Shown in pieces: positions 1-7,734 of a stretch of DNA of 64,000 bases (positions are counted from its first letter, which is position 1; each line of letters opens with the position of its first letter). The stretch is from NCBI GenBank assembly GCA_019391515.1, contig JAHXQP010000007.1, positions 1 to 64,000 on the forward strand, read 5' to 3'. Under the pieces are notes generated by a model. That model made no database searches. It worked only from the letters and a program-made list of their open reading frames with translations, and was not told the origin of the DNA. The position numbers and the translations under genes are program-made. The DNA comes from Clostridiaceae bacterium. Lineage in GTDB: Bacteria > Bacillota > Clostridia > Tissierellales > Sporanaerobacteraceae.

Positions 1-65
1 TCAAGCGGTTAAGACACCGCCCTTTCACGGCGGTAACCCGGGTTCGAATCCCGGTAGGGTCACCA
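1..65 (+). tRNA. tRNA-Glu (TTC), 5' end outside window
   Basis: The anticodon arm ACCGCCCTTTCACGGCGGT gives anticodon TTC. The T-arm GGGTTCGAATCCC and a 3' CCA encoded at 63-65 are present. The D-arm is only partly inside the window, so the gene is truncated at its 5' end by the window edge, not by mutation. It is the first visible member of a nine-gene tRNA array. Confidence 0.95.
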
Positions 66-141
66 GGGCGCATAGCTCAGCTGGGAGAGCACCTGCCTTA
101 CAAGCAGGGGGTCATAGGTTCGAGCCCTATTGCGCCCACCA
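66..141 (+). tRNA. tRNA-Val (TAC)
   Basis: Complete cloverleaf with a GGGCGCA/TGCGCCC acceptor stem, anticodon TAC in CCTTACAAG and an encoded CCA. It directly abuts tRNA-Glu with no spacer, so both come from one precursor transcript. Confidence 0.97.
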
Positions 142-151
142 ATTTAAATAT

Positions 152-228
152 GGCCTGGTAGTTCAGTTGGTTAGAATGCTAGCCTGTCACGCTAGAGGTC
201 GAGGGTTCGAGTCCCTTCCAGGTCGCCA
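152..228 (+). tRNA. tRNA-Asp (GTC)
   Basis: Complete cloverleaf, anticodon GTC in CCTGTCACG, T-arm GGGTTCGAGTCCC and encoded CCA at 226-228. The sequence continues without a break into a tRNA-like remnant. Confidence 0.97.
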
Positions 229-300
229 TGGTGTAGCTCAATTGGCATAAGCAGAGAACCCAAATCTCTGATTTGGTGTGAATCGCTTAGTTAGAGCAGC
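229..300 (+). pseudogene. tRNA-like remnant sharing the 5' part of tRNA-Thr
   Basis: The stretch beginning TGGTGTAGCTCAATTGGCA repeats the acceptor/D-arm start of the tRNA-Thr that lies about 120 bases downstream. An anticodon-like stem AGAGA/TCTCT follows with loop ACCCAAA, which lacks the universal U33. No proper T-arm or CCA end can be folded. It is best read as a decayed or rearranged tRNA. That it is still transcribed in the array precursor is inference. Confidence 0.55.
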
Positions 301-346
301 CAAGAACAGTAACATTGTTTTTACACATTATAAAATAAATACTTTC

Positions 347-422
347 GCTGGTGTAGCTCAATTGGCAGAGCAACTGACTTGTAATCAGTAGGTTGGGGGT
401 TCAAGTCCTCTCACCAGCTCCA
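347..422 (+). tRNA. tRNA-Thr (TGT)
   Basis: GCTGGTG/CACCAGC acceptor stem, anticodon TGT in ACTTGTAAT, encoded CCA at 420-422. Confidence 0.97.
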
Positions 423-430
423 TAAAATTT

Positions 431-516
431 GGAGGAGTTCCCGAGTTGGCTAAAGGGGACGGACTGTAAATCCGTTGGCTCAGCCTTCACTGGTTCGAAT
501 CCAGTCTCCTCCACCA
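431..516 (+). tRNA. tRNA-Tyr (GTA)
   Basis: Class II tRNA with a long variable arm, GGAGGAG/CTCCTCC acceptor stem, anticodon GTA in ACTGTAAAT and encoded CCA. Confidence 0.97.
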
Positions 517-537
517 AATATAGAAATTAAATAGTTT

Positions 538-612
538 GCGGAAGTGGCTCAGTGGTAGAGCATCGCCTTGCCAAGGCGAGGGTCGCGGGTTCGAATCCCG
601 TTTTCCGCTCCA
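538..612 (+). tRNA. tRNA-Gly (GCC)
   Basis: GCGGAAG/TTTCCGC acceptor stem, anticodon GCC in CTTGCCAAG, encoded CCA. It is followed three bases later by a second glycine tRNA with a different anticodon. Confidence 0.97.
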
Positions 613-615
613 TTT

Positions 616-689
616 GCGGGTGTAGCTCAGTGGTAGAGCCCCAGCCTTCCAAGCTGGTTGCGAGGGTTCGATTCCCTTCACCCGCTCCA
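616..689 (+). tRNA. tRNA-Gly (TCC)
   Basis: GCGGGTG/CACCCGC acceptor stem, anticodon TCC in CTTCCAAG, encoded CCA. Confidence 0.97.
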
Positions 690-722
690 TTTTTTATATA
701 TAATATTAACAAAATTAAATAT

Positions 723-796
<74 letters not shown>

Positions 797-800
797 ATTT

Positions 801-877
801 GTACCTATAGCTCAACTGGATAGAGTGTCTGACTACGAATCAGAAGGCTGGGGGTTCGAGTCCCTCTAGGTACACCA
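801..877 (+). tRNA. tRNA-Arg (ACG)
   Basis: GTACCTA/TAGGTAC acceptor stem, anticodon ACG (read as ICG) in ACTACGAAT, encoded CCA. It is the last gene of the array. Its last 22 bases recur with two mismatches at 1301-1322, on the far side of the DUF1657 gene. Confidence 0.97.
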
Positions 878-880
878 AAT

Positions 881-915
881 GAAACCTTGTACTTTTAATA
901 GTTACAAGGTTTCTT
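881..915 (+). terminator. rho-independent terminator of the tRNA array
   Basis: Ten-base perfect stem GAAACCTTGT/ACAAGGTTTC followed by TTT, beginning three bases after the CCA of tRNA-Arg. Confidence 0.85.
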
Positions 916-956
916 TAATACCTTATACAAAGTAAATTGTTTCATGAGGTTATATA

Positions 957-1003
957 AAAGCAGCCAAGATTAAGATATAAAATTTATTTTATTGGCTGCT
1001 TTT
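957..1003. terminator. bidirectional terminator
   Basis: Stem AAAAGCAGCCAA/TTGGCTGCTTTT with an A+T-rich loop. Read on the minus strand it lies just past the stop of the DUF1657 gene and ends in a T-rich tract. Read on the plus strand it backs up the tRNA terminator. Confidence 0.8.
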
Positions 1004-1029
1004 ATTTATTATGCTTTTAGGGTGATAAA

Positions 1030-1233
1030 CTATTGTTGATTAAGTTCATTATGTTGATTTAGGTAGTCTAATCTACTATCTAAATATTGAAGGTGACCAT
1101 CTACCTCAGAAGCCATTTTTTCATACATTTGTTTTGCCTGTTGATCTTCAGTTGCTTGTGCCATAGTAGCATAACATCCTTTAGCAGATTGACATGCTGC
1201 TATTGCTTGTTGCAGATCACTTTGTACTGTCAT
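1030..1233 (-). CDS. DUF1657 family small protein
   Basis: A 67-residue, glutamine- and alanine-rich, almost wholly helical protein beginning MTVQSDLQQAIA, recognised as the DUF1657 family of small proteins common in spore-forming Firmicutes. No enzymatic motif is visible. The ATG at 1233 is chosen because the SD-like GAGGTG lies 5-6 bases upstream; a GTG nine bases further up overlaps that SD. The gene is alone and convergent with the tRNA array. It sits between an intact tRNA-Arg and a partial copy of that tRNA's 3' end, which suggests the segment was inserted or left behind by an integration event. A role in the spore or forespore is known only by association for the family. Confidence 0.8.
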   Translation of the reverse strand: MTVQSDLQQAIAACQSAKGCYATMAQATEDQQAKQMYEKMASEVDGHLQYLDSRLDYLNQHNELNQQ

Positions 1234-1300
1234 TTTTATCACCTCGCTTTCCCAAATTAGGTTTCCCGAAATCTAATTTAAAAATTCAATAATAAAGTTG

Positions 1301-1322
1301 TCGAGTTCCTCTATGTACACCA
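1301..1322 (+). repeat. partial copy of tRNA-Arg 3' end (att-like)
   Basis: TCGAGTTCCTCTATGTACACCA matches the last 22 bases of tRNA-Arg (856-877) with two mismatches, in the same orientation, CCA included. No other part of the tRNA is present. It may be an attachment-site scar or the stub of a lost tandem tRNA copy. Confidence 0.7.
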
Positions 1323-1323
1323 A

Positions 1324-1361
1324 AAAAACCCTTGAAATTATTAAAATTTCAAGGGTTTTTA
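1324..1361. terminator. bidirectional terminator downstream of sfsA
   Basis: Long stem AAAAACCCTTGAAATT/AATTTCAAGGGTTTTT with a short loop and T-runs on both strands. For the minus-strand sfsA gene it lies about 20 bases past the stop. Confidence 0.88.
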
Positions 1362-1379
1362 CATATCCTATAAAGAACT

Positions 1380-2066
1380 TTAAATTAGTACCTCTATTTT
1401 TTCATTTATTTTTATAAAATCTTTCTTTACTATAGAATTATAAGCTAGTATATTTACTCCTTTTTTATTTGCTTCTATTAGTGCATTTGAAAACTTTTCA
1501 TCCATAGAGGTATTAGGAGTGAAATATTTTATATTTTCTATTTGAATTAAGAAGAATATGTATCCTTTAAGCCCGGATTCTACTACTTTTATCATTTCCC
1601 TTATATGTTTAGTTCCTCTTTCAGTTGGGGCATCTGGAAATAAGGACAAACCATTGTTTTCTAATGTCACACCTTTTACTTCTATAAATCCACTTTCATT
1701 ACCTTTTTCAAAATATAAATCAAAACGAGAATTTCCAAAAGTAACTTCTCTTTTAAGCACTTTTATATTTTCTAATTCTTTTATTCTATTGGACTTAATA
1801 GCATCAAAAACTACTTTATTTGGAACTTGTGAATCTATGTTTATTAGCTGATCTTCTTTATAGGCAGAGATAAGAGAGTATTTAGTTTTTCTATTTGGAT
1901 TATTTGATTTTTCCAAATAAACTCTTGTACCTTTTATTAGAATTTCTTTACACCTGCCAGTGTTTTTCACATGAACTTTTTCTTTTTTACCATCAATAAG
2001 AACATTGGCAATAAACCTGTTAGGGCGTTCTAAAAAGATTCCTTCATATATGTTATTGTATTTCAA
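1380..2066 (-). CDS. sfsA: SfsA family protein (sugar fermentation stimulation homologue)
   Basis: A 228-residue protein of full family length. SfsA proteins have an OB-like N-terminal nucleic-acid-binding domain and a C-terminal PD-(D/E)XK nuclease-like domain. Here the N-terminal half contains HVKNTGRCKEILIKGTRVYL and the C-terminal half the core FDLYFEKGNESGFIEVKGVTL (quoted in part: residues around FIEVKGV carry the E-x-K pair). The TTG at 2066 is preferred because GGAGGG lies six bases upstream; a TTG 15 bases earlier would place the SD inside the gene. It stands alone, with a terminator downstream. Physiological function in Clostridia is not established. Confidence 0.92.
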   Translation of the reverse strand: MKYNNIYEGIFLERPNRFIANVLIDGKKEKVHVKNTGRCKEILIKGTRVYLEKSNNPNRKTKYSLISAYKEDQLINIDSQVPNKVVFDAIKSNRIKELENIKVLKREVTFGNSRFDLYFEKGNESGFIEVKGVTLENNGLSLFPDAPTERGTKHIREMIKVVESGLKGYIFFLIQIENIKYFTPNTSMDEKFSNALIEANKKGVNILAYNSIVKKDFIKINEKIEVLI

Positions 2067-2268
2067 AAGTGATCCCTCCAAAGTACATATTGATTCTATT
2101 GTATACTATTTTAAGGTTAAATAAAATAATATGTTTATTGCATTGGAGGCTTCTAATATAAAAAAATAATAATTCAAAACATATAGACAATTTAGAATAA
2201 ATATAATATAATGGAAGTTAATGGTCTCGGTGCTATAAATTTAAATTATAAAAAAAGGGGGATACACT

Positions 2269-2694
2269 GTGAAAAAGATTTCATTGTTTTTAACAGTTAC
2301 TTTATTAGTTTTAAGTATTACTATGGGAAGCTATGCTCAAGAGGCAGATGATAAAAATGTAGATCTTGAATATCATGCTTCCTGTCCAAGTGCCCCTGGT
2401 GGTTTACATGTTATGCGTCTAGTTGGTAGGGGATTTTTATATCAAGAAAATAGTAGTGGAAAAATACAAAAAAAGTTAATTGAGAATGGCAATACTTTTA
2501 GATGTAAATATTGTGGACATTATCTCATATGCACAGGTAGACCACAATTAGGATGGGCAGTAGCAAACTATTTAGAAGGTGGAAGTATGTATCTTAAGGG
2601 AATGATTCATGGTAGCATATTTGAATTTAGAACTAAAAGATCTACTACAAACTACACATCTAATAAAACAATACCTGGATATAGATTTGAATAA
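2269..2694 (+). CDS. secreted four-cysteine protein of unknown function
   Basis: A 141-residue protein with a clear signal peptide (about residues 1-23, ending SYA-QEA). The mature part has cysteines in HASCPSAPGG and in RCKYCGHYLIC, the latter a CxxC-x5-C pattern that could bind a metal or form disulfides. The GTG start at 2269 follows the SD AAAGGGGGA. I do not recognise the family. The next gene begins 28 bases on and encodes a lipoprotein, so the two are probably co-transcribed and both act outside the membrane. Confidence 0.75.
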   Translation: MKKISLFLTVTLLVLSITMGSYAQEADDKNVDLEYHASCPSAPGGLHVMRLVGRGFLYQENSSGKIQKKLIENGNTFRCKYCGHYLICTGRPQLGWAVANYLEGGSMYLKGMIHGSIFEFRTKRSTTNYTSNKTIPGYRFE

Positions 2695-2722
2695 TGAAGT
2701 CCTATAGCGAGAGGTGTATAGA

Positions 2723-3256
2723 ATGAAAAAGATTAGCTATATTTTAATAGTATGTATTTTATTATCAGCTATTTTAGTTGGATGCAAAAATAACAATTCA
2801 AATGAAGAAGAAATAGATAAAATATACAAGACTATAGAAGATTATTTTAATAGTTACTATACCATAGATGATTATAAAATTTTAGATGATAGTAATAAGA
2901 CATATAAAAAAGAAACGGATTTAATTGAAAGTGTAAAACAATATACAACAGAAGAATTTTTTAACAGGCTAAAAGAAAAAAGAGGAAGCGGAGCAACGGT
3001 AGATATAGCTACATCAGCTAAAAGAAATATTAAAGTTGGGAATATTGAATATAAAATAGAAAAACCCAAAAATATTGAGGAATTAGAAGATAAAATAACT
3101 TTACATTATACAGCAGATTTTAAATTTTATAATGATGATAAGGAGGATATTTTAGAAAAAGAAGGGCAAATAAGGCTTAAAAAAGTTAGTGGGGAATGGA
3201 AAATAGATTATGAACCAGGATATATACCACATTATATGTTTGAAAAGATAAAGTAA
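2723..3256 (+). CDS. lipoprotein of unknown function
   Basis: A 177-residue protein with a type II signal peptide and lipobox LVGC (Cys about residue 21), followed by a charged, lysine/glutamate-rich domain containing many aromatic residues. The ATG at 2723 is chosen because GAGAGGTG lies at the correct distance; a GTG nine bases upstream overlaps the SD. The C-terminal part, ending GEWKIDYEPGYIPHY, resembles the small beta-rich domains of many clostridial lipoproteins, but no family can be assigned. Confidence 0.75.
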   Translation: MKKISYILIVCILLSAILVGCKNNNSNEEEIDKIYKTIEDYFNSYYTIDDYKILDDSNKTYKKETDLIESVKQYTTEEFFNRLKEKRGSGATVDIATSAKRNIKVGNIEYKIEKPKNIEELEDKITLHYTADFKFYNDDKEDILEKEGQIRLKKVSGEWKIDYEPGYIPHYMFEKIK

Positions 3257-3423
3257 TTTAGTGCATTTTTTATAGCACTGGGACTATTATTAATATACTT
3301 ATAATTTCTCTTTTAAAGACTATGTCTGTAGTCTTTATTTTTATTTAAAAAATTATATAATGTATATAAAGAATAGATATAATAATAGTTTTTAATAAAA
3401 CTTTAGAAAGGGTGTTATTATCT

Positions 3424-3957
3424 ATGTATAAAATTAATGAAACTATCATAAACTTAATTAAGGGAGATATAACTAAGATTGAGACCGATGCTGTAGTTAA
3501 TGCAGCAAATAATACTTTACTTGGAGGGGGAGGGGTAGATGGAGCAATTCATAGAGCAGGGGGATCAGAAATATTGGAGCAATGTAAAAAAATAGGAGGG
3601 TGCCCTACAGGAGAAGCTAGAATAACTATTGCTGGAAACTTGCCTAGCAAATATGTTATACATACGGTTGGTCCTGTATATAGGGGCGGAGATAATAGAG
3701 AAGCTGAGCTCTTATATAATACATATTATAACTCATTAGAACTAGCTGAGGAATATAATTTAAAGACTATTGCTTTTCCATCTATTTCAACTGGAGTATA
3801 TGGTTATCCTATAGATAAAGCTTCAGATATTGCTATTAAAGCAGTAACAGATTTCATTGAAGAAAAAGGTAGTATTGATAAAGTAGTTTTTGTTTTATTT
3901 AGTAACAATGATTATGAAATATATGAAGAAAAGTTAAATAAATTAATTAACGAGTAA
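3424..3957 (+). CDS. macrodomain protein (probable O-acetyl-ADP-ribose deacetylase)
   Basis: A 177-residue single macrodomain, the usual length for the YmdB/MacroD class that hydrolyses O-acetyl-ADP-ribose or removes mono-ADP-ribose. Diagnostic motifs are GDITKIETDAVVNAANN near the N-terminus, the glycine loop LLGGGGVDGAIHRAGG, and the phosphate loop SISTGVYGYP. These match the MacroD-type catalytic region. The start at ATG 3424 follows GAAAGGGTG at a rather long spacing; a GTG at 3412 is the alternative. It has its own transcription unit before the phospholipase C-like gene. Confidence 0.93.
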   Translation: MYKINETIINLIKGDITKIETDAVVNAANNTLLGGGGVDGAIHRAGGSEILEQCKKIGGCPTGEARITIAGNLPSKYVIHTVGPVYRGGDNREAELLYNTYYNSLELAEEYNLKTIAFPSISTGVYGYPIDKASDIAIKAVTDFIEEKGSIDKVVFVLFSNNDYEIYEEKLNKLINE

Positions 3958-3998
3958 ATATTTTTATTTTATAATATTATTCAAATTTTAACTCAATA

Positions 3999-4027
3999 TT
4001 GACTTTTAAGGTAAACTAATATATTAT
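3999..4027 (+). promoter_or_regulatory. sigma-A promoter of the phospholipase C-like gene
   Basis: TTGACT, 17-base spacer, TATTAT. Transcription would begin about 30 bases upstream of the proposed ATT start codon at 4067, leaving a normal short leader. Confidence 0.7.
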
Positions 4028-4066
4028 TATTTATGTAACAAATATTATATAAGGGAAGTGTTTTAA

Positions 4067-4702
4067 ATTTTTGGAGATACTCATAAAATAATAGCTAGTA
4101 ATATCCATGAAAGTGTTTGTAGAACCTATGATATAGAACTAGATAAAAAGAAGCTTTTATGGGGATCCGTAGCACCAGATATATTGCCGCAATTTAAGAT
4201 ACACAGACATTATAAAAAAGAAAGTTTAGATTTTGTTGTGAATGAAATAGCAAAACTAATATTTTTAAGTAGATTTGTAAATTTAGATGGGCATTTAGAT
4301 CCCATTGTAAATAAATATATAAGTAAAAAAATAGGTATGATATCACACTTTTTAAGTGACTTTGTGTGTTTGCCTCATTTTGAACGTTGGACTTTTTCAT
4401 GCAGTATGTTTAAACATATATCTTATGAGTCAAAATTGAATAGATATGCTAAGTATCATGATTTTAAAAGGAATGTTATAAATGTTGATGATATAGATAT
4501 TTTTCAAGATAAAAACATAAATATTAAAAAAATAATAAAGAATTATATTGAAAATGTAATCGAAGAATATTCTTTCAAAGAAGGATTTAAAAATGATCTT
4601 GATTTTTCTCTTTCTTTAAATATTAAGATAACTTATTTTATAATAGACACTGTAAAAGTATATAGTGAGGCTATGAAAAAAGAATTTGCTTTTGAATTCT
4701 AA
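4067..4702 (+). CDS. zinc-dependent phospholipase C-like protein, apparent ATT start
   Basis: A 211-residue protein of the zinc-dependent phospholipase C/S1-P1-like family. Visible are FGDTHKIIASNIHES at the N-terminus, LLWGSVAPDILP, and the HFLSDFVCLPH block with spaced His and Asp ligands. The clear homology-like N-terminal block starts at 4070, but no ATG, GTG or TTG precedes it in frame. The codon before it is ATT (4067-4069), directly after an in-frame TAA (4064-4066). AAGGGAAGTG (4051-4060) ends six bases before the ATT. The first standard in-frame start is TTG at 4184, which would delete the conserved FGDTH block. Initiation at ATT is therefore the best reading. Confidence 0.82.
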   Translation: MFGDTHKIIASNIHESVCRTYDIELDKKKLLWGSVAPDILPQFKIHRHYKKESLDFVVNEIAKLIFLSRFVNLDGHLDPIVNKYISKKIGMISHFLSDFVCLPHFERWTFSCSMFKHISYESKLNRYAKYHDFKRNVINVDDIDIFQDKNINIKKIIKNYIENVIEEYSFKEGFKNDLDFSLSLNIKITYFIIDTVKVYSEAMKKEFAFEF

Positions 4703-5023
4703 GGTTTTTTAATTTTATGTTAAATAAATTTAAAAAAAGAAGGACTTTTAATTAATATATAGAATTAATAATATAGTTAAAATAATTAGATATTTATTAC
4801 TTTTAATAGGAATTGTATTTAGAGTACTGCTTTATTTGTGACAATACGGAGTAAAATCTTATTTGTTTTAGCAAATAAAACCCAGTATTAGTGGCTTGTG
4901 TTGCCATTAGTGCTGGGTTTTTTGACGTTTGATATAAGCATTAAAAGGTTAAAAATTTTAAAAGAGAGGGGGATAAGTATAAAAATCTAAAAATTCAAAA
5001 CATAAGAACCAGGGGGAGGTAAA
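4703..5023 (+). other. 321-base intergenic region ahead of the catabolic operon
   Basis: Very A+T-rich. It contains a small hairpin ATTTG/CAAAT at 4861-4876, the strong terminator hairpin at 4877-4923 and about 100 further bases of leader ending in the SD GGGGGAGG of the symporter gene. No open reading frame with an SD and no recognisable riboswitch core was found. Confidence 0.6.
4877..4923 (+). terminator. strong terminator, possible attenuator
   Basis: Outer stem AAAACCCAG/CTGGGTTTT and inner stem AGTGGC/GCCATT, followed by a run of T. It lies 175 bases past the phospholipase gene but only 100 bases ahead of the symporter operon. It may end the first or attenuate the second. Confidence 0.75.
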
Positions 5024-6322
5024 ATGGTAAATCAAAAGAAAAAATTAAAGTTATTTCATAAGATTTTTATTGGTTTATTTGCCGGAATATTTTTTGGCGC
5101 TATATTAAGTAAGCTAGGGGAAAATCATCCACTTACTATATCTATTGCACCATGGCTTCAATTAATTGGTGACTTATTTTTAAGGCTTATCAGAATGGTA
5201 ATAGTTCCGCTTGTATTTTTTTCTATAATTAGTGGGGTTGCAAATTTAACAGAAATTAGAAAGTTAAGAAGTATTGGAATTAAAACACTAATATTTTTCT
5301 TGATAACAGGTTTTATAGCAATATCCTTAGGAATTGTAATAGCGCAAATATTTAAGCCTGGCGAGGGGGTACAAATAGGAGAAATTGAAGAAGGTTCTGT
5401 TGAAATAAAAGAGCTCCCTACAGTGTATGATTCTATATTAACACTAATTCCATCAAATATATTTGAAGCTTTTGTAGAAGAGGAAATGTTACAAATAATA
5501 GTATTTAGTATATTTTGTGGTGCTGCCCTTCTTGTAATGGGAGAAAGAGCAAAACCTATTATAGACTTGGTGGAAAGGTTTTCCGAGATGATGTATCAAA
5601 TCACAGGTATAGTAGTTAAACTTACTCCTATTGGAGTATTTGGGTTGATGTCAAAAGCTATTGCGAGTTTTGGAATGAAAATATTTGGCCCAGTTTTTAA
5701 ATTTATATTAGTAGATTATTTAGCTAATATTATAAATATTGCAGTATTTTATTCCCTAATACTATATTTTGTTGCAAAAGTAAATCCGTTTAAATTTTAT
5801 AAAAAAGCCTTTCAACCTTGGGCTATAGCTTTTAGTACTTGCAGTAGTACAGCAGCATTGCCAGAAACTATGAGAGTAGGTACTGAAGAAATTGGTATGC
5901 CACAGGAGACAGCAAGCTTTATACTACCATTAGGAGCTACTGCTAATATGAATGGAACTGGGATATATTTTGGGGTGGTAGTTATGTTTGCTGCCCAATT
6001 GTATGGAATTCCAATTACTTTAGGACAACAAATATCCTTAGTTCTAACTGCAACCCTTCTTTCTATAGGATGTGCTGCGGCACCGCAAACTGGACTTATT
6101 ATATCTATTGCACTACTTACAGATCTAGGAATACCTTTAGATGGGTTAGCGTTAATTGCTGGAGTATATAGAATAGTGGATCAGATTCATACATCCACTA
6201 ATGCATTAGGAGATTTGGTGATTGGTACTGCAGTATCTTCTTTAGAGGGTGATTTAGACAAAGAAATATTTAATCATGGAGGTATGTTTGCAAATAATGA
6301 AAAGTTAAAAGCTTCTAAGTAA
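5024..6322 (+). CDS. dicarboxylate/amino acid:cation symporter
   Basis: A 432-residue polytopic protein of the DAACS (GltP/DctA) family, which moves acidic amino acids or dicarboxylates with Na+ or H+. The hairpin HP1-like serine-rich motif TCSSTAALPETMR and the TM7 region ATANMNGTGIYFG are recognisable; the family consensus is NMDGT, here NMNGT. HP2 and the last helix lie in the region up to VYRIVDQIHTSTNALGD, again with the conserved D-x-x-x-T-x-x-N pattern. It is the first gene of an operon with an aminotransferase (26 bases downstream) and a BKACE enzyme, so it probably imports the substrate that those enzymes degrade. The exact substrate cannot be read from sequence. Confidence 0.93.
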   Translation: MVNQKKKLKLFHKIFIGLFAGIFFGAILSKLGENHPLTISIAPWLQLIGDLFLRLIRMVIVPLVFFSIISGVANLTEIRKLRSIGIKTLIFFLITGFIAISLGIVIAQIFKPGEGVQIGEIEEGSVEIKELPTVYDSILTLIPSNIFEAFVEEEMLQIIVFSIFCGAALLVMGERAKPIIDLVERFSEMMYQITGIVVKLTPIGVFGLMSKAIASFGMKIFGPVFKFILVDYLANIINIAVFYSLILYFVAKVNPFKFYKKAFQPWAIAFSTCSSTAALPETMRVGTEEIGMPQETASFILPLGATANMNGTGIYFGVVVMFAAQLYGIPITLGQQISLVLTATLLSIGCAAAPQTGLIISIALLTDLGIPLDGLALIAGVYRIVDQIHTSTNALGDLVIGTAVSSLEGDLDKEIFNHGGMFANNEKLKASK

Positions 6323-6347
6323 CTAATTATATAAGGGGGGAGTTTTA

Positions 6348-7721
6348 ATGAGCTTAAATAAAGCACCAAAAAATAATGTGTTTTATAGGAATCAAAATTG
6401 GCATTACCCAAGTATTGCTTATGGTAAGGGAGTATATTTATATGGTGAAGATGGGAAAAAATACATGGATGCTTGTTCTGGTTCAGCAGTAGCCAATATT
6501 GGTCATGGAAATGAAGAAGTAGCAGAAGCAACAGCTAAGCAAATAAAGAGAGTTGCTTTTACACATCTTTCCAGATTTACAAATGAAGCTATAGAAGACT
6601 GTGCAGAGATTGTAGCAAACTGGGCACCAGGAGATTTAAACCATGTATATTTTGTATCGGGAGGATCAGAAGCAACTGAAACAGCTATTAAACTATCAAG
6701 ACAATATTTTGTGGAGAGAGATGGGAATAAAACTTCTAAGTGGAAGGTTATATCTAGATGGAACTCTTTCCACGGAAATACTATGGGTTCTCTTTCTATG
6801 ACTGGCTCTACTGGAAGAAGAAGAATATATGATCCATTATTAATTAATTTTCCAAAAATAAATCAAGCATACTGTTATAGATGTCCATACAATAGTTCTT
6901 ATCCAGAATGCAATCTTCAATGTGCATATGAGCTAGAAAGGTCTATTTTAAAGTGGGGACCAGAAAATATTGCTGCTTTTATAGCAGAACCAGTTATAGG
7001 CTCAGCGGCACCAGGAGTCAATCCTCCAAAAAAATATTTTAAAATCATAAGAGAAATATGTGATAAATATGATGTAATAATGATACTAGATGAAGTAATG
7101 GCAGGTTGCGGAAGAACAGGGAAAAACTTTGGTATAGACCATTATGAAGTAGTACCAGATATAATAACTATGGCAAAAGGAATGAGTAGTGGATATTCAC
7201 CAATAGGAGCAGCAGTAACCAATGATGAAATATTTGAAACTATTATGGTAAAGGGTAGTGGACAGTTTGTTCATGGTCATACTTATGGAGGAAATCCACT
7301 ATCTGCATCAATAGCTCGTACTGTTATGAAAATTATTGAAAGGGAAGAATATATAGAAAATGCAAGAGTTCAAGGGGAATACTTATTTAGACTAATGGAG
7401 GACTTATATAAATATCCAATAGTTGGGGAAATAAGAGGAAAAGGTCTAATGATTGGAATTGAATTTGTAAAAGATCAAGATACTAAAAAACCTTTTGAAA
7501 TAGAGAAAAATCTTAAAGGAATTTTTACAAATAATTGTTTAGAAGAGGGAATAGTTCCTTATCCAGGTGGGGGTTCAGTAGATGGTATAAGAGGAGATCA
7601 CACATTATTTGCACCACCTATAACTATAAATAGGGAAGAAATAGAAGAATTCTATGAAAAATTAGAAAATGCAATTCAAAAAACTTCAGAAGAGGCTTTA
7701 GGAACAAAAGGAGCTTTATAG
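6348..7721 (+). CDS. class III PLP-dependent aminotransferase
   Basis: A 457-residue fold-type I aminotransferase, normal length for class III (omega-amino acid/ornithine/GABA-type) enzymes. Visible are the PLP-phosphate loop SGGSEATETAIKLSRQ, the aromatic/His block WNSFHGNTMGSLSMTGS, LDEVMAGCGRTG, and the Schiff-base lysine K277 in TMAKGMSSGY. An insertion YCYRCPYNSSYPECNLQC carries four cysteines and is typical of a subgroup annotated as aspartate aminotransferase family proteins in anaerobes. It lies 26 bases after the symporter and 13 bases before the beta-keto acid cleavage enzyme. I infer that it turns an imported beta-amino acid into the beta-keto acid used by the next enzyme; the amino donor is unknown. 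Confidence 0.92.
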   Translation: MSLNKAPKNNVFYRNQNWHYPSIAYGKGVYLYGEDGKKYMDACSGSAVANIGHGNEEVAEATAKQIKRVAFTHLSRFTNEAIEDCAEIVANWAPGDLNHVYFVSGGSEATETAIKLSRQYFVERDGNKTSKWKVISRWNSFHGNTMGSLSMTGSTGRRRIYDPLLINFPKINQAYCYRCPYNSSYPECNLQCAYELERSILKWGPENIAAFIAEPVIGSAAPGVNPPKKYFKIIREICDKYDVIMILDEVMAGCGRTGKNFGIDHYEVVPDIITMAKGMSSGYSPIGAAVTNDEIFETIMVKGSGQFVHGHTYGGNPLSASIARTVMKIIEREEYIENARVQGEYLFRLMEDLYKYPIVGEIRGKGLMIGIEFVKDQDTKKPFEIEKNLKGIFTNNCLEEGIVPYPGGGSVDGIRGDHTLFAPPITINREEIEEFYEKLENAIQKTSEEALGTKGAL

Positions 7722-7734
7722 GGAGGATATAATA

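Noticed and set aside
4888-4905. sigma-54 promoter-like TGGCTTGTGTTGC before the catabolic operon
   Set aside because: The distance between GG and GC is eight bases, not ten, and the sequence is explained as the loop and inner stem of the terminator.
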